Shown here piece after piece: positions 1 through 5,572 of a DNA stretch of 21,416 nucleotides; position 1 is the stretch's first letter; the number at the start of each line of letters is the position of its first letter. The DNA is taken from the NCBI GenBank assembly GCA_959604115.1, contig CAUHBW010000015.1:1-21416 (forward strand), in the 5' to 3' direction. A program made the position numbers and the translations under genes. Under the pieces are notes generated by a model. It did no database searches. It saw only the letters and a list, made by a program, of their open reading frames with translations, and was not told the origin of the DNA. Source of the DNA: an uncultured Bilophila sp. (GTDB lineage Bacteria; Desulfobacterota; Desulfovibrionia; Desulfovibrionales; Desulfovibrionaceae).

Positions 1-20
1 AGAGAGAGAGAGAGAGAGAG
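1..20. repeat. AG dinucleotide tract at window edge
   Basis: Ten perfect AG units open the window. A simple-sequence tract exactly at the edge could be genuine, or it could be an assembly or adaptor artefact at a contig end. Nothing else is associated with it. Confidence 0.9.
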
Positions 21-51
21 TCCCTCACATATCTGACTAATACGTCCAATG

Positions 52-80
52 TGGATAGTTTATCTTTAATTTTCTATATT
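52..80 (+). promoter_or_regulatory. Possible rightward sigma70-type promoter
   Basis: TGGATA (52-57) and TATATT (75-80) are separated by 17 bases. They match the sigma70 consensus at 4/6 and 5/6 positions. The -10 element lies inside the dyad at 71-88, so a repressor bound there would block it. Transcription from about 87 would run into the terminator at 295-321 without crossing a credible gene. In AT-rich DNA such matches can arise by chance. Confidence 0.3.
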
Positions 81-88
81 TATAGAAA
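71..88. promoter_or_regulatory. Perfect 8-bp dyad, possible operator
   Basis: TTTCTATA and TATAGAAA are perfect inverted copies separated by TT. The dyad covers the candidate -10 box at 75-80. It could be an operator or a small hairpin. The protein that would bind it is unknown. Confidence 0.4.
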
Positions 89-139
89 GATACCGGAGCC
101 GGGGCCTGACAGGTTTTACCGGCTTTTTCCCCTGGTTGA

Positions 140-162
140 TTATCCGTTTTGTTATCCGTTTT
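140..162. repeat. Two-copy direct repeat, 12-bp period
   Basis: TTATCCGTTTT occurs at 140-150 and again at 152-162, giving a 12-bp period close to one helical turn. Two copies are suggestive of, but not enough to call, an iteron array. Confidence 0.6.
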
Positions 163-206
163 CCGCCAGCCGCCTTCTATTTCCCCAACAATATAACGTA
201 GTTATT

Positions 207-266
207 GAGAACAAAATTTTTTCCGAAAAAATTTCATTTTTTTCGGTTTCGCTCCTCTTTGTTCTC
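207..266. repeat. Nested inverted repeats (two-stem structure)
   Basis: GAGAACAAA (207-215) is a perfect inverted match to TTTGTTCTC (258-266). Inside it, CCGAAAAAA (223-231) pairs perfectly with TTTTTTCGG (238-246) around a 6-base loop. An alternative pairing also exists: AAATTTTTT (214-222) with AAAAAATTT (226-234). The same segment can therefore form at least two exclusive structures. It lies 30 bases before an intrinsic terminator, so it may be part of a structured RNA, or a DNA-level site at an origin. Confidence 0.55.
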
Positions 267-294
267 CGTACAGAACTCCCCTCGGCCATGTTTC

Positions 295-321
295 CTCCCG
301 CATGGTCGGCGGGAGTTTTTT
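295..321 (+). terminator. Rightward intrinsic terminator
   Basis: CTCCCGC (295-301) and GCGGGAG (309-315) form a 7-bp GC-rich stem with a 7-base loop, followed at once by six T residues (316-321). It would end a transcript entering from the left, either from a gene outside the window or from the weak candidate promoter at 52-80. Confidence 0.75.
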
Positions 322-447
322 GCATATACGGCTCTGTCCTCTTTCCCTCGGCTCCAGACGACCTTCCATGCATACGCGCGCCTCCACTGAACGCGCCGTA
401 CCCTCCTGGCAGACGCCGGAAACCTCCCCGGCGCTGCCTCTGCGGTT

Positions 448-588
448 ATGCGTGATGCCCACGTTCGAGCGATCCGTCAACTCGCCTCAAGAGGACTTTC
501 CATTGAGGAAATAGCGCCAGCCCAGGAAAAACAAAAAAGCCGTCGAGCGGCAACTCAACGGCTTCTTGCAGAACTGTGTTCTTACTAA
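448..588 (+). CDS. Possible 46-aa leader ORF before the replication-type gene
   Basis: This short frame starts MRDAHVRAIRQL and contains a segment RGLSIEEIA that resembles the first helices of a helix-turn-helix. It reads straight through the antisense-RNA hairpin at 537-564. Its TAA stop (586-588) overlaps an ATG at 588-590 that is in frame with the downstream replication-type gene (a TAATG junction). In IncFII and IncI plasmids a leader peptide (Tap, RepY) is translated across the antisense target and coupled to the initiator gene, so this layout is suggestive. Against it, no ribosome binding site precedes 448. The frame stays open back to 391 without another good start, so it could also be a decayed gene end. 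Confidence 0.25.
   Translation: MRDAHVRAIRQLASRGLSIEEIAPAQEKQKSRRAATQRLLAELCSY
527..564 (-). terminator. Leftward intrinsic terminator
   Basis: Read on the minus strand, AAGCCGT (564-558) pairs with ACGGCTT (543-537). An adjacent wobble pair and a GAG/CTC extension bring the stem to about 11 pairs around the hexaloop TTGCCG. The run TTTTGTTTTT follows directly (536-527). On the plus strand the wobble becomes a C-A mismatch and the trailing T run is missing, so the signal is oriented leftward. No leftward protein gene lies to its right, which points to a small RNA. Confidence 0.7.
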
Positions 589-597
589 TGCAACGTG
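527..597 (-). ncRNA. Candidate antisense copy-control RNA (about 70 nt)
   Basis: A leftward promoter at 632-604 and the leftward terminator at 564-527 define a predicted RNA starting near 597 and ending near 530. It would fold into two hairpins: a small 5' one (AGAAC, loop ACA, GUUCU; 582-570) and the 3' terminator stem with hexaloop UUGCCG. It is wholly complementary to the untranslated leader of the replication-type gene starting at 681. Short two-hairpin antisense RNAs in this position control copy number in IncFII (CopA) and IncI/IncB (Inc RNA) plasmids. Promoter, terminator and position are seen in the sequence; expression and function are inferred. A plain leftward terminator with a chance promoter match is the alternative. 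Confidence 0.45.
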
Positions 598-602
598 AGA
601 AC
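570..602. repeat. Overlapping AGAAC/GTTCT dyads
   Basis: AGAAC-TGT-GTTCT (570-582) is a perfect interrupted palindrome. Its right half GTTCTTAC (578-585) also forms a second, one-mismatch dyad with GTGAGAAC (595-602). The same pentamers occur at 208-212, 261-265 and 272-276. They may be binding sites for the downstream HTH protein, or stems in the leader RNA. Confidence 0.4.
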
Positions 603-603
603 A

Positions 604-638
604 ACAGTAACCGCAAGGTTCCTCGTTGTCAACAACGA
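604..638 (-). promoter_or_regulatory. Leftward sigma70-type promoter with overlapping palindrome
   Basis: On the minus strand TTGACA (632-627) is a perfect -35 box, followed after 17 bases by TACTGT (609-604). That -10 box keeps the three most conserved positions (T, A and final T). The palindrome TCGTTGT-CA-ACAACGA (623-638) covers the -35 box and could be an operator for it. The predicted start near 597 would feed directly into the leftward terminator at 564-527. Confidence 0.5.
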
Positions 639-680
639 ATCTGCTGTTTTTGTCTTTTTTCGGGCCGGGAGAAAGAAAAA

Positions 681-1850
681 ATGGAGACGTTTGCCCCAAA
701 GGGAAATATTTACGGCCCGATTCTGCCACAGTTTGTTCTGCAAATGTCCATTACGTTTGGAGCAAAAACCATGTACGCGATTTTGTGTGACTATGCCGCC
801 GATAAAGATCACTGCTGGCCTTCACAGGCAACCCTTGCCAAAAGGCTTTCATGCAGTATCAGCAGCGTCAAAAACTACCTTGCCGAGCTTGTCAGAGCCA
901 AACTCATTTCCATCAAACGAGAGCAATACCGTTCTTCTGTTTACTATCTTCTGCGCCCTGAAGAACTGACCAAAAAGCAAGAGACACATTTTGCCGACAA
1001 GCAGTCAGAAGCTGGCTGCCATGAGACAAAATCTGGCTACTTAAACAATCTTAGCAAACAAAGAAAAGAAAAATACTCCCCCCTTTCCCCCCATATGCCC
1101 GGAGAGACGGTCAATCCTGTTCGTCGCATGGTCAGAACGCCTGCGGCGGGGGGCGTGTCTTCTTCTCTTCCCGATTTTGAAAGCGTCTGGGCCATGTACC
1201 CCAAAAAGGAGGCCAAAGGCTTTGCTCGCATGGCCTGGCTCAAACTCGTGAGAAGCGGCCAGCTTCCGTCACTCCCTGAACTTCATGCCGCCATTCGACG
1301 CTTTGCCTCCTCGGAGAACTGGCAACGCGAACAGGGGCGCTTTGTGCCGCAACTGGGCAACTGGCTGCGCGGACAACGCTGGCTCGATTCGGTGCGGCCC
1401 TCCGGTCAGACAGGACAGGAACGCACGCAAGACCTGCGGAAAATAATGCAGGCACGGGAGGAACGGGAGCAACGCCAGCATGAGGCATGGAGCGCGAACA
1501 AGGCACGGCTGCGGCCTGAGTTTGAGGCATTCGCGGCGAAATTTCCGCCTGTTGCCAATGACGCCATGCCCTTCGGCATCTGGCTGCACCTGCATTCCCA
1601 AAACCGTGCGCCATCGGCGGAAGATATTCCACCAGAAAACACCCTGGGCATCATCGAATTTCTCCAGGATTACAAACGCCGCCGTCAGGCTGCCGACTAC
1701 CGGATGCAACGGGAAACACCGTTGCATAGCCGAAAGGATGCCGGAAATCCGTGTCGCTCGGTGGGAGAAATCCTGAAAGGCATGGGCGCGGCGTTCCGCG
1801 GGGAAAACGCCTTCAGTGCGTCTGACCTTCCCATAACCGCTTACACATAA
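681..1850 (+). CDS. Helix-turn-helix plasmid replication initiator-like protein
   Basis: A 389-aa protein with an N-terminal winged-helix domain of the HTH_36 type (about residues 20-90). Its segment CWPSQATLAKRL, followed by SSVKNYLAELVRAKLI, is typical of initiators and replisome-organising proteins of plasmids and phages. A charged linker follows. The second half contains a pattern seen in replication proteins: a W-x-x-YPKK motif near residue 172 and, after a helical stretch, a FVPQLGNWLRGQRWLD-like segment near residues 219-235. The ATG at 681 is chosen because GGGAGA (667-672) sits 8 bases upstream and the domain begins soon after. In-frame starts at 576 (GTG) and 588 (ATG) would add a cysteine-rich, poorly protein-like extension, but 588 forms a TAATG junction with a short leader frame. 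DNA binding is likely; the role as initiator is inferred. Confidence 0.75.
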   Translation: METFAPKGNIYGPILPQFVLQMSITFGAKTMYAILCDYAADKDHCWPSQATLAKRLSCSISSVKNYLAELVRAKLISIKREQYRSSVYYLLRPEELTKKQETHFADKQSEAGCHETKSGYLNNLSKQRKEKYSPLSPHMPGETVNPVRRMVRTPAAGGVSSSLPDFESVWAMYPKKEAKGFARMAWLKLVRSGQLPSLPELHAAIRRFASSENWQREQGRFVPQLGNWLRGQRWLDSVRPSGQTGQERTQDLRKIMQAREEREQRQHEAWSANKARLRPEFEAFAAKFPPVANDAMPFGIWLHLHSQNRAPSAEDIPPENTLGIIEFLQDYKRRRQAADYRMQRETPLHSRKDAGNPCRSVGEILKGMGAAFRGENAFSASDLPITAYT

Positions 1851-1860
1851 GGGGTTCATC

Positions 1861-2802
1861 GTGAAGAAAATATGCTGCCTTCTGGCGTTGACTATCCTTG
1901 CCGGACGACCGGCATTTGCGGACGACACACCCGCCGCGCCGTCCGAAAAACACAACATTGTTCTCGGACAGGCGGAAAAGAAAACCGCCCAGGACGCGGC
2001 GGACAAAAAAGCGCGGGACGCTCAAGCCCTGTTTGAAGAGAGTCTGCGGCAGATGATGCCGCTGGATGAGGGACAGATACAGGAATACCGGTCGCGCTCG
2101 GACGAGCGTGACCGCGCCCTGCTGCCCGTGCCTCCAGCATTGAACACGCGCACAGTGCGCGTGACGCTGGAGCCGGGCCGTTCTCCCGTGCCTGTGTTCA
2201 CCACGGCCAATATCGCCACGTCTCTGGTCTTCCACGACTCCACGGGCCAGCCCTGGCCGATTACCTCCGTAACCAACGGAGGGCCGTCCTTCTTTCAGGT
2301 GCTGCGCCCGGAACTGCCGGACGGAAACCTGCTCAATGTCATGCCCACGCAGAGCTACGCCACATCAACCATTGTGGTGACGCTGGAAGGCCGAGACATA
2401 CCGCTGGTCGTCCGGCTGGAATCGGATTCCGTGCGTGCGCCGGAACGCAAGGCGGATGCGCTGGTGCTGTTCCAGCTTGCCCACCACGGCCCGAAAGCCG
2501 CCCTCCCGATTATCAGGGACATCAAGGAAACGGCGGATTCCTCCATGCTGGCCTTTCTTGACCGCGTTCCGCCGGAAAAAGCCGTGCGCGTCCGCGTGGA
2601 GCCGGGAACTGATGACGTGCTTGTCTGGCACCACAACGGCAAGCACTACGTCAGAACCGTCCACAGTCTGATGTGGCCCGCCTGGACAGCCGTGGTCAAC
2701 GGCGCGGGCAATACCAGATGCTACGAAGTACCGGTTACATCGCGGGTCATGCTCTCCAGAAACGGACAGATTCAGACGCTTCTCCTGAAGCCTTCCAGAT
2801 GA
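1861..2802 (+). CDS. dotH: DotH/IcmK (TraN) family type IVB secretion outer-membrane core protein
   Basis: A 313-aa exported protein of the DotH/IcmK/TraN family, which forms the outer-membrane ring of Dot/Icm and IncI-type transfer channels together with DotC and DotD. Residues 1-20 are a signal peptide (charged MKK, hydrophobic core, cleavage after AFA). A charged helical stretch (about 25-80) follows, and then the beta-rich conserved domain. Its segments ITSVTNGGPSFF near residue 138 and TLEGRDIPLVVRL near 175 are characteristic. The length is close to that of R64 TraN as remembered. The start is GTG, supported by AAGGGG nine bases upstream and the signal peptide. It is the first gene of the transfer operon, 10 bases after the replication-type gene, so the two may share a transcript. 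Confidence 0.85.
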   Translation: MKKICCLLALTILAGRPAFADDTPAAPSEKHNIVLGQAEKKTAQDAADKKARDAQALFEESLRQMMPLDEGQIQEYRSRSDERDRALLPVPPALNTRTVRVTLEPGRSPVPVFTTANIATSLVFHDSTGQPWPITSVTNGGPSFFQVLRPELPDGNLLNVMPTQSYATSTIVVTLEGRDIPLVVRLESDSVRAPERKADALVLFQLAHHGPKAALPIIRDIKETADSSMLAFLDRVPPEKAVRVRVEPGTDDVLVWHHNGKHYVRTVHSLMWPAWTAVVNGAGNTRCYEVPVTSRVMLSRNGQIQTLLLKPSR

Positions 2803-2811
2803 GGGAATGTC

Positions 2812-3924
2812 ATGAGCGATATGACAAGCACGGAAAAAAAGCGGCGTCTCATCCTGTTCAGCCTTCTGGGGGTTGCGCTCGCCGTCTCCATACTTCTCGC
2901 GTCCTTTTTCCTGTTCTCCCCGGAAAAACCGTCCGCCACGGCCAACCTGACTTCGGCAAGGACGGACGCCATCAGCGGCAAGGCGGGAGGCGAAGGCTCG
3001 GAAGAATATAATCAGAAGCTGAAAGAACACGACACGCGACTGGCCAACGACGCGCTCAAGAGCGGCGAGAGTTTTGTCCCCACGCCTGTAGGGCAACGAA
3101 AGCCGGTGGTGGTGAAAAAGGAAGACACGCCCCCGCCCGTGCCCCCGGTCGCGCCGGTGCGAACCGCGCCCGTCCAGACGCCCCGCACGGACAATACCAT
3201 GCTCAAGCGCATGATGGAGGACCTGGCGGCACTGGACACAAAACTGTCCGCCGTCGCCGTGGGTGAAGGCAGGATAGTCTATCTGCGCGACTTCTCGGAG
3301 GAAACAGCTCCTGTCGCCACGCCTGTTGCGGCAACGTCAGAGACAACGCAGTCAGGGAACACTCCTCCCGCCATGACGCTCAAGCCGGGCGATCTGCTCT
3401 ATGCCATCGTGGATGTGGGCGTGAACAGTGATGTTCCGTCCGCCGTGCTGGCGACGGTCACGTCTGGAGAATACAGGAATGCCCGCCTGATGGGCAGTTT
3501 CCAGCGCCACGATGAACGCCTTGTGCTGGCGTTCAATCGCGCTGTTTTGCCTTCCGGCGAGACCGTCCAGCTTGAAGCCTATGCCGTTGACCCGTCCACT
3601 TCGGAAGCCTCGGTCGCCAGTTCCGTGGATACCCACTTTTTCAGCCGCTGGGGCGGGCTTATCGCGTCCGCCTTCCTTGAGGGATTGGGAAGCGCCAAAC
3701 GCTACAGCGGCGCGCAAAGCACCATCTACGGCTACGGCAATGACGCGACTGACCAGATGGTCTGGAACACCTACAGCGTGGAAGACCAGGCATGGATAGC
3801 CGCCGGGAAAGTAGGCGAAAAGGCCGGGAAAATATTTGAAAAGGGCTTTGACCGCCCGCCGACCGTCCGTCTGGAAAGCGGCACTCCCGTGGGCGTTCTC
3901 GTCCTGAACGTCAAGGGCAGGTGA
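2812..3924 (+). CDS. dotG: DotG/IcmE (TraO) family, VirB10-like envelope-spanning protein
   Basis: A 370-aa protein anchored in the inner membrane by one helix (residues about 12-34). It continues through a charged periplasmic stretch and a proline-rich linker (about 103-125, PPPVPPVAP) to a C-terminal VirB10/TrbI-like beta-barrel domain (about 185-370). The domain shows the expected pattern: LKPGDLLYAIVDVGVNSD, a segment on erasing or altering charge (RLMGSFQRHDERLVLAF), then AYAVDPSTSEASVASSVD and a glycine-rich helical antenna-like region (about 278-300). Legionella DotG is far longer because of pentapeptide repeats, which are absent here; the short form matches IncI TraO. It bridges the DotC/D/H outer ring to the inner-membrane complex. 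Confidence 0.88.
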   Translation: MSDMTSTEKKRRLILFSLLGVALAVSILLASFFLFSPEKPSATANLTSARTDAISGKAGGEGSEEYNQKLKEHDTRLANDALKSGESFVPTPVGQRKPVVVKKEDTPPPVPPVAPVRTAPVQTPRTDNTMLKRMMEDLAALDTKLSAVAVGEGRIVYLRDFSEETAPVATPVAATSETTQSGNTPPAMTLKPGDLLYAIVDVGVNSDVPSAVLATVTSGEYRNARLMGSFQRHDERLVLAFNRAVLPSGETVQLEAYAVDPSTSEASVASSVDTHFFSRWGGLIASAFLEGLGSAKRYSGAQSTIYGYGNDATDQMVWNTYSVEDQAWIAAGKVGEKAGKIFEKGFDRPPTVRLESGTPVGVLVLNVKGR

Positions 3925-3928
3925 CGGC

Positions 3929-4435
3929 ATGGACAATTACGTCGCCAACGTCATTCCGCACTTGCAGCAATGGTGGCCCGTGCTTGTCCGGCTGGCCTAT
4001 CTGGTGGGCGTCGCCTTCGCCGTGGTTTCGCTTGGACAGGCCATCAGCCACAAGCATCGCTTCAACCGCTCCACAGCAGTATGGACATTCGTCTGCGCGG
4101 TGTTGCTGCTCAACTTACCGGCACTCATGGATTCCCTGTCCATGACGGTATTCAACCAAAGCTCGGAGCAGTCGTTGAGCTACAGCCCGCCGTCTTCGCC
4201 CGGTTCCGTCTACATCCAGTTCGCGGTGTACGCCATCGCCACGGTGGGCCTCATCGGCATTGCGCGGGGGCTGTGCCTCATGCGCGACACGCCCAATCAG
4301 CCCATGAACCTCAGCCGGGGCCTCGTCCATCTGTTCGGCGGAATCATCGCCGTCAACCTCGTCACCTTCCTGCGCGGCATCGGAGCCACCATAGGAGGCG
4401 ACGTGCAAACATATATAGCCAGAATTATTGGCTGA
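3929..4435 (+). CDS. IcmC/DotE (TraQ)-like inner-membrane protein
   Basis: A 168-aa protein with about four hydrophobic segments: near 17-36 (LVRLAYLVGVAFAVVSLGQAI), 48-66, 93-112 (VYAIATVGLIGIARGLCLM) and 128-147. The third is followed by a short polar motif and an amphipathic end. The size, topology and place between dotG and a TraR/IcmD-like gene match the IcmC/TraQ proteins of Dot/Icm and IncI systems, which form a small-protein module with IcmD. Sequence identity in this family is low, so the family call rests partly on order. The ATG at 3929 follows the dotG stop by four bases, with weak AGGTGA-like pairing upstream. Confidence 0.6.
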   Translation: MDNYVANVIPHLQQWWPVLVRLAYLVGVAFAVVSLGQAISHKHRFNRSTAVWTFVCAVLLLNLPALMDSLSMTVFNQSSEQSLSYSPPSSPGSVYIQFAVYAIATVGLIGIARGLCLMRDTPNQPMNLSRGLVHLFGGIIAVNLVTFLRGIGATIGGDVQTYIARIIG

Positions 4436-4447
4436 GAGGGCATTTCT

Positions 4448-4837
4448 ATGAATAACAATGCTTCTTTTACCGCTGTTTCTCCCCTCCGTTTCACCGCCGT
4501 TTTCATGGGCATGGCCGCCGTCTGGCTGTTTGCTCCCGAAATAGCCCATGCCGCCGTGACCTTCGGGGAAATCGGCCAGAACATCGCCGACAACTCCAAG
4601 GGTGTCGCCAAGGGCATCACAATGGCGGGCTATGCCGCCGGAGCGGGCATGGGCGTGTGGGGCACTGTGGACATGTATAAGGCCACGAAAAATCAGGGAC
4701 AAAGCACCTATGCCGGTGGGCTGACCAAGGTGCTCATCGGCGCTCTGGCGCTTGGCCTCGGCGAACTCTTGGGTTCCGGTTCGGCCACGCTGTTCGGCTC
4801 CGACCAGACTTCCGGCATGGGCGATCTGGGCCTGTAG
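4448..4837 (+). CDS. IcmD/DotP (TraR)-like small membrane protein
   Basis: A 129-aa protein with an N-terminal signal-type hydrophobic segment (about 14-36, ending AHA) and a second membrane segment with alanine and glycine repeats (about 54-72, GITMAGYAAGAGMGVWGTV). A third lies near 90-110. The segment FGEIGQNIADNSKGVAKGI is the type of sequence found in IcmD/TraR proteins, and the length is almost the same as R64 TraR as remembered. A GAGAGGG ribosome site lies 8-10 bases before the ATG. It follows the IcmC-like gene, as in IncI plasmids. Its exact role in transfer is unknown even in model systems. Confidence 0.6.
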   Translation: MNNNASFTAVSPLRFTAVFMGMAAVWLFAPEIAHAAVTFGEIGQNIADNSKGVAKGITMAGYAAGAGMGVWGTVDMYKATKNQGQSTYAGGLTKVLIGALALGLGELLGSGSATLFGSDQTSGMGDLGL

Positions 4838-4852
4838 GCAGGGGTGATGAAC

Positions 4853-5572
4853 ATGAGCCTCTTCAAAAAAAAGAGAAACGTCCCCCTGCCGGAGCCTCGG
4901 ACAGAAACGCCGTCAAAGGAGATGACGGAAGTTCATGCCTCGCCGCCCGCCCCGGATGCCGCCGCCGTCATCGGCGGACTGAACTGGTACAGGGCACAGT
5001 TCCGCCGGGCCATGAAACTGGCTCTCGCTCTGACCGTGGCCTTGTGCGCCAGTCTGGGCGTTGCCGCCATCCTGCTCCTGAACCAGCCGAAGCCGCAATA
5101 CTTCGCAGCCACGCCGGACTTGCGGCTTGCGCCTATGATTCCGCTCGACCAGCCGCTGCTTACGCAGGAGGGCCTGCTGACCTGGGCGTCGAACGCCATC
5201 ACCGGGGCCATGTCGCTCAACTTCCTTGAGTGGCGGGAAAAACTGGAAACACTCCGGCCCCATTTTGATGACGCGGCCTACAAGTCCTTTCTGGCTTCCC
5301 TGCAAAGTTCCGGCGTTCTGGACATGATTCGGGACAAGCGGCTTTCCGCTTCCGCCGTCGCCACACGCGCCCCGGTAATCATCGCTTCCGGTCTGGTGGG
5401 CGGCAAGGCCACATGGAAAGTCGAGTTTCCCCTGATTGTTTCCTACGAATCCAGCCAGGGCGTGGAAAGCACGCAAAAACTCCTTGCCACAGTCCTTGTC
5501 TGCCGCGCGTCCACGGCAAAGACGCCGCGCGGCGTGGTCATTCAGCAAGTCGTACTCAAGAGGGATGCGTAA
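4853..5572 (+). CDS. dotI: DotI/IcmL (TraM) family inner-membrane protein
   Basis: A bitopic inner-membrane protein of about 239 aa. A cytoplasmic, charged N terminus (KKKRN, then proline-rich) is followed by the conserved GLNWYRAQFRRAMKLAL segment. One membrane helix (about 58-77) and a periplasmic VirB8-like domain come next. The motifs TPDLRLAPMIPLDQPLLT and, after them, LLTWASNAITGAMSLNF are typical of DotI/IcmL. DotI assembles with DotJ as an inner-membrane ring. Starts at 4844 (GTG) and 4847 (ATG) are also in frame, but the AGGGG site at 4840-4844 is spaced correctly only for 4853. The stop TAA overlaps the next start (TAATG), indicating translational coupling. In R64 this gene precedes traN; here it sits four genes downstream. 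Confidence 0.85.
   Translation: MSLFKKKRNVPLPEPRTETPSKEMTEVHASPPAPDAAAVIGGLNWYRAQFRRAMKLALALTVALCASLGVAAILLLNQPKPQYFAATPDLRLAPMIPLDQPLLTQEGLLTWASNAITGAMSLNFLEWREKLETLRPHFDDAAYKSFLASLQSSGVLDMIRDKRLSASAVATRAPVIIASGLVGGKATWKVEFPLIVSYESSQGVESTQKLLATVLVCRASTAKTPRGVVIQQVVLKRDA

Larger units (their letters stand above)
21..680. other. Noncoding control region upstream of the replication-type gene
   Basis: No convincing protein gene of normal size lies here. The open frames have no ribosome binding site and no recognisable protein character. The stretch is AT-richer than the rest of the window. It contains a dyad at 71-88, an 11-bp direct repeat at 140-162, nested hairpins at 207-266, a rightward terminator at 295-321, a leftward terminator at 527-564, and AGAAC/GTTCT dyads around 570-602. 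Its position directly before a replication-initiator-like gene makes a copy-control region, and possibly an origin, the most reasonable reading. That role is inferred; no DnaA boxes or long iteron array were recognised. Confidence 0.5.

Noticed and set aside
51..455. 134-codon rightward open frame in the control region
   Set aside because: No ribosome site, aromatic/proline-rich low-quality translation, and it runs through a clear intrinsic terminator and hairpins.
576..680. N-terminal extension of the replication-type protein
   Set aside because: The added residues are cysteine- and arginine-rich and unlike the family start. A ribosome site is well placed for 681. Kept only as a possibility in the coupling finding.
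487..729. 80-codon leftward open frame opposite the replication leader
   Set aside because: It reads through the leftward terminator and has no protein character; the small-RNA interpretation fits better.
5413..5571. Upstream extension of the dotO frame
   Set aside because: It lies inside dotI in another frame. The ATG at 5572 has a ribosome site, couples to the dotI stop and matches the conserved N terminus.
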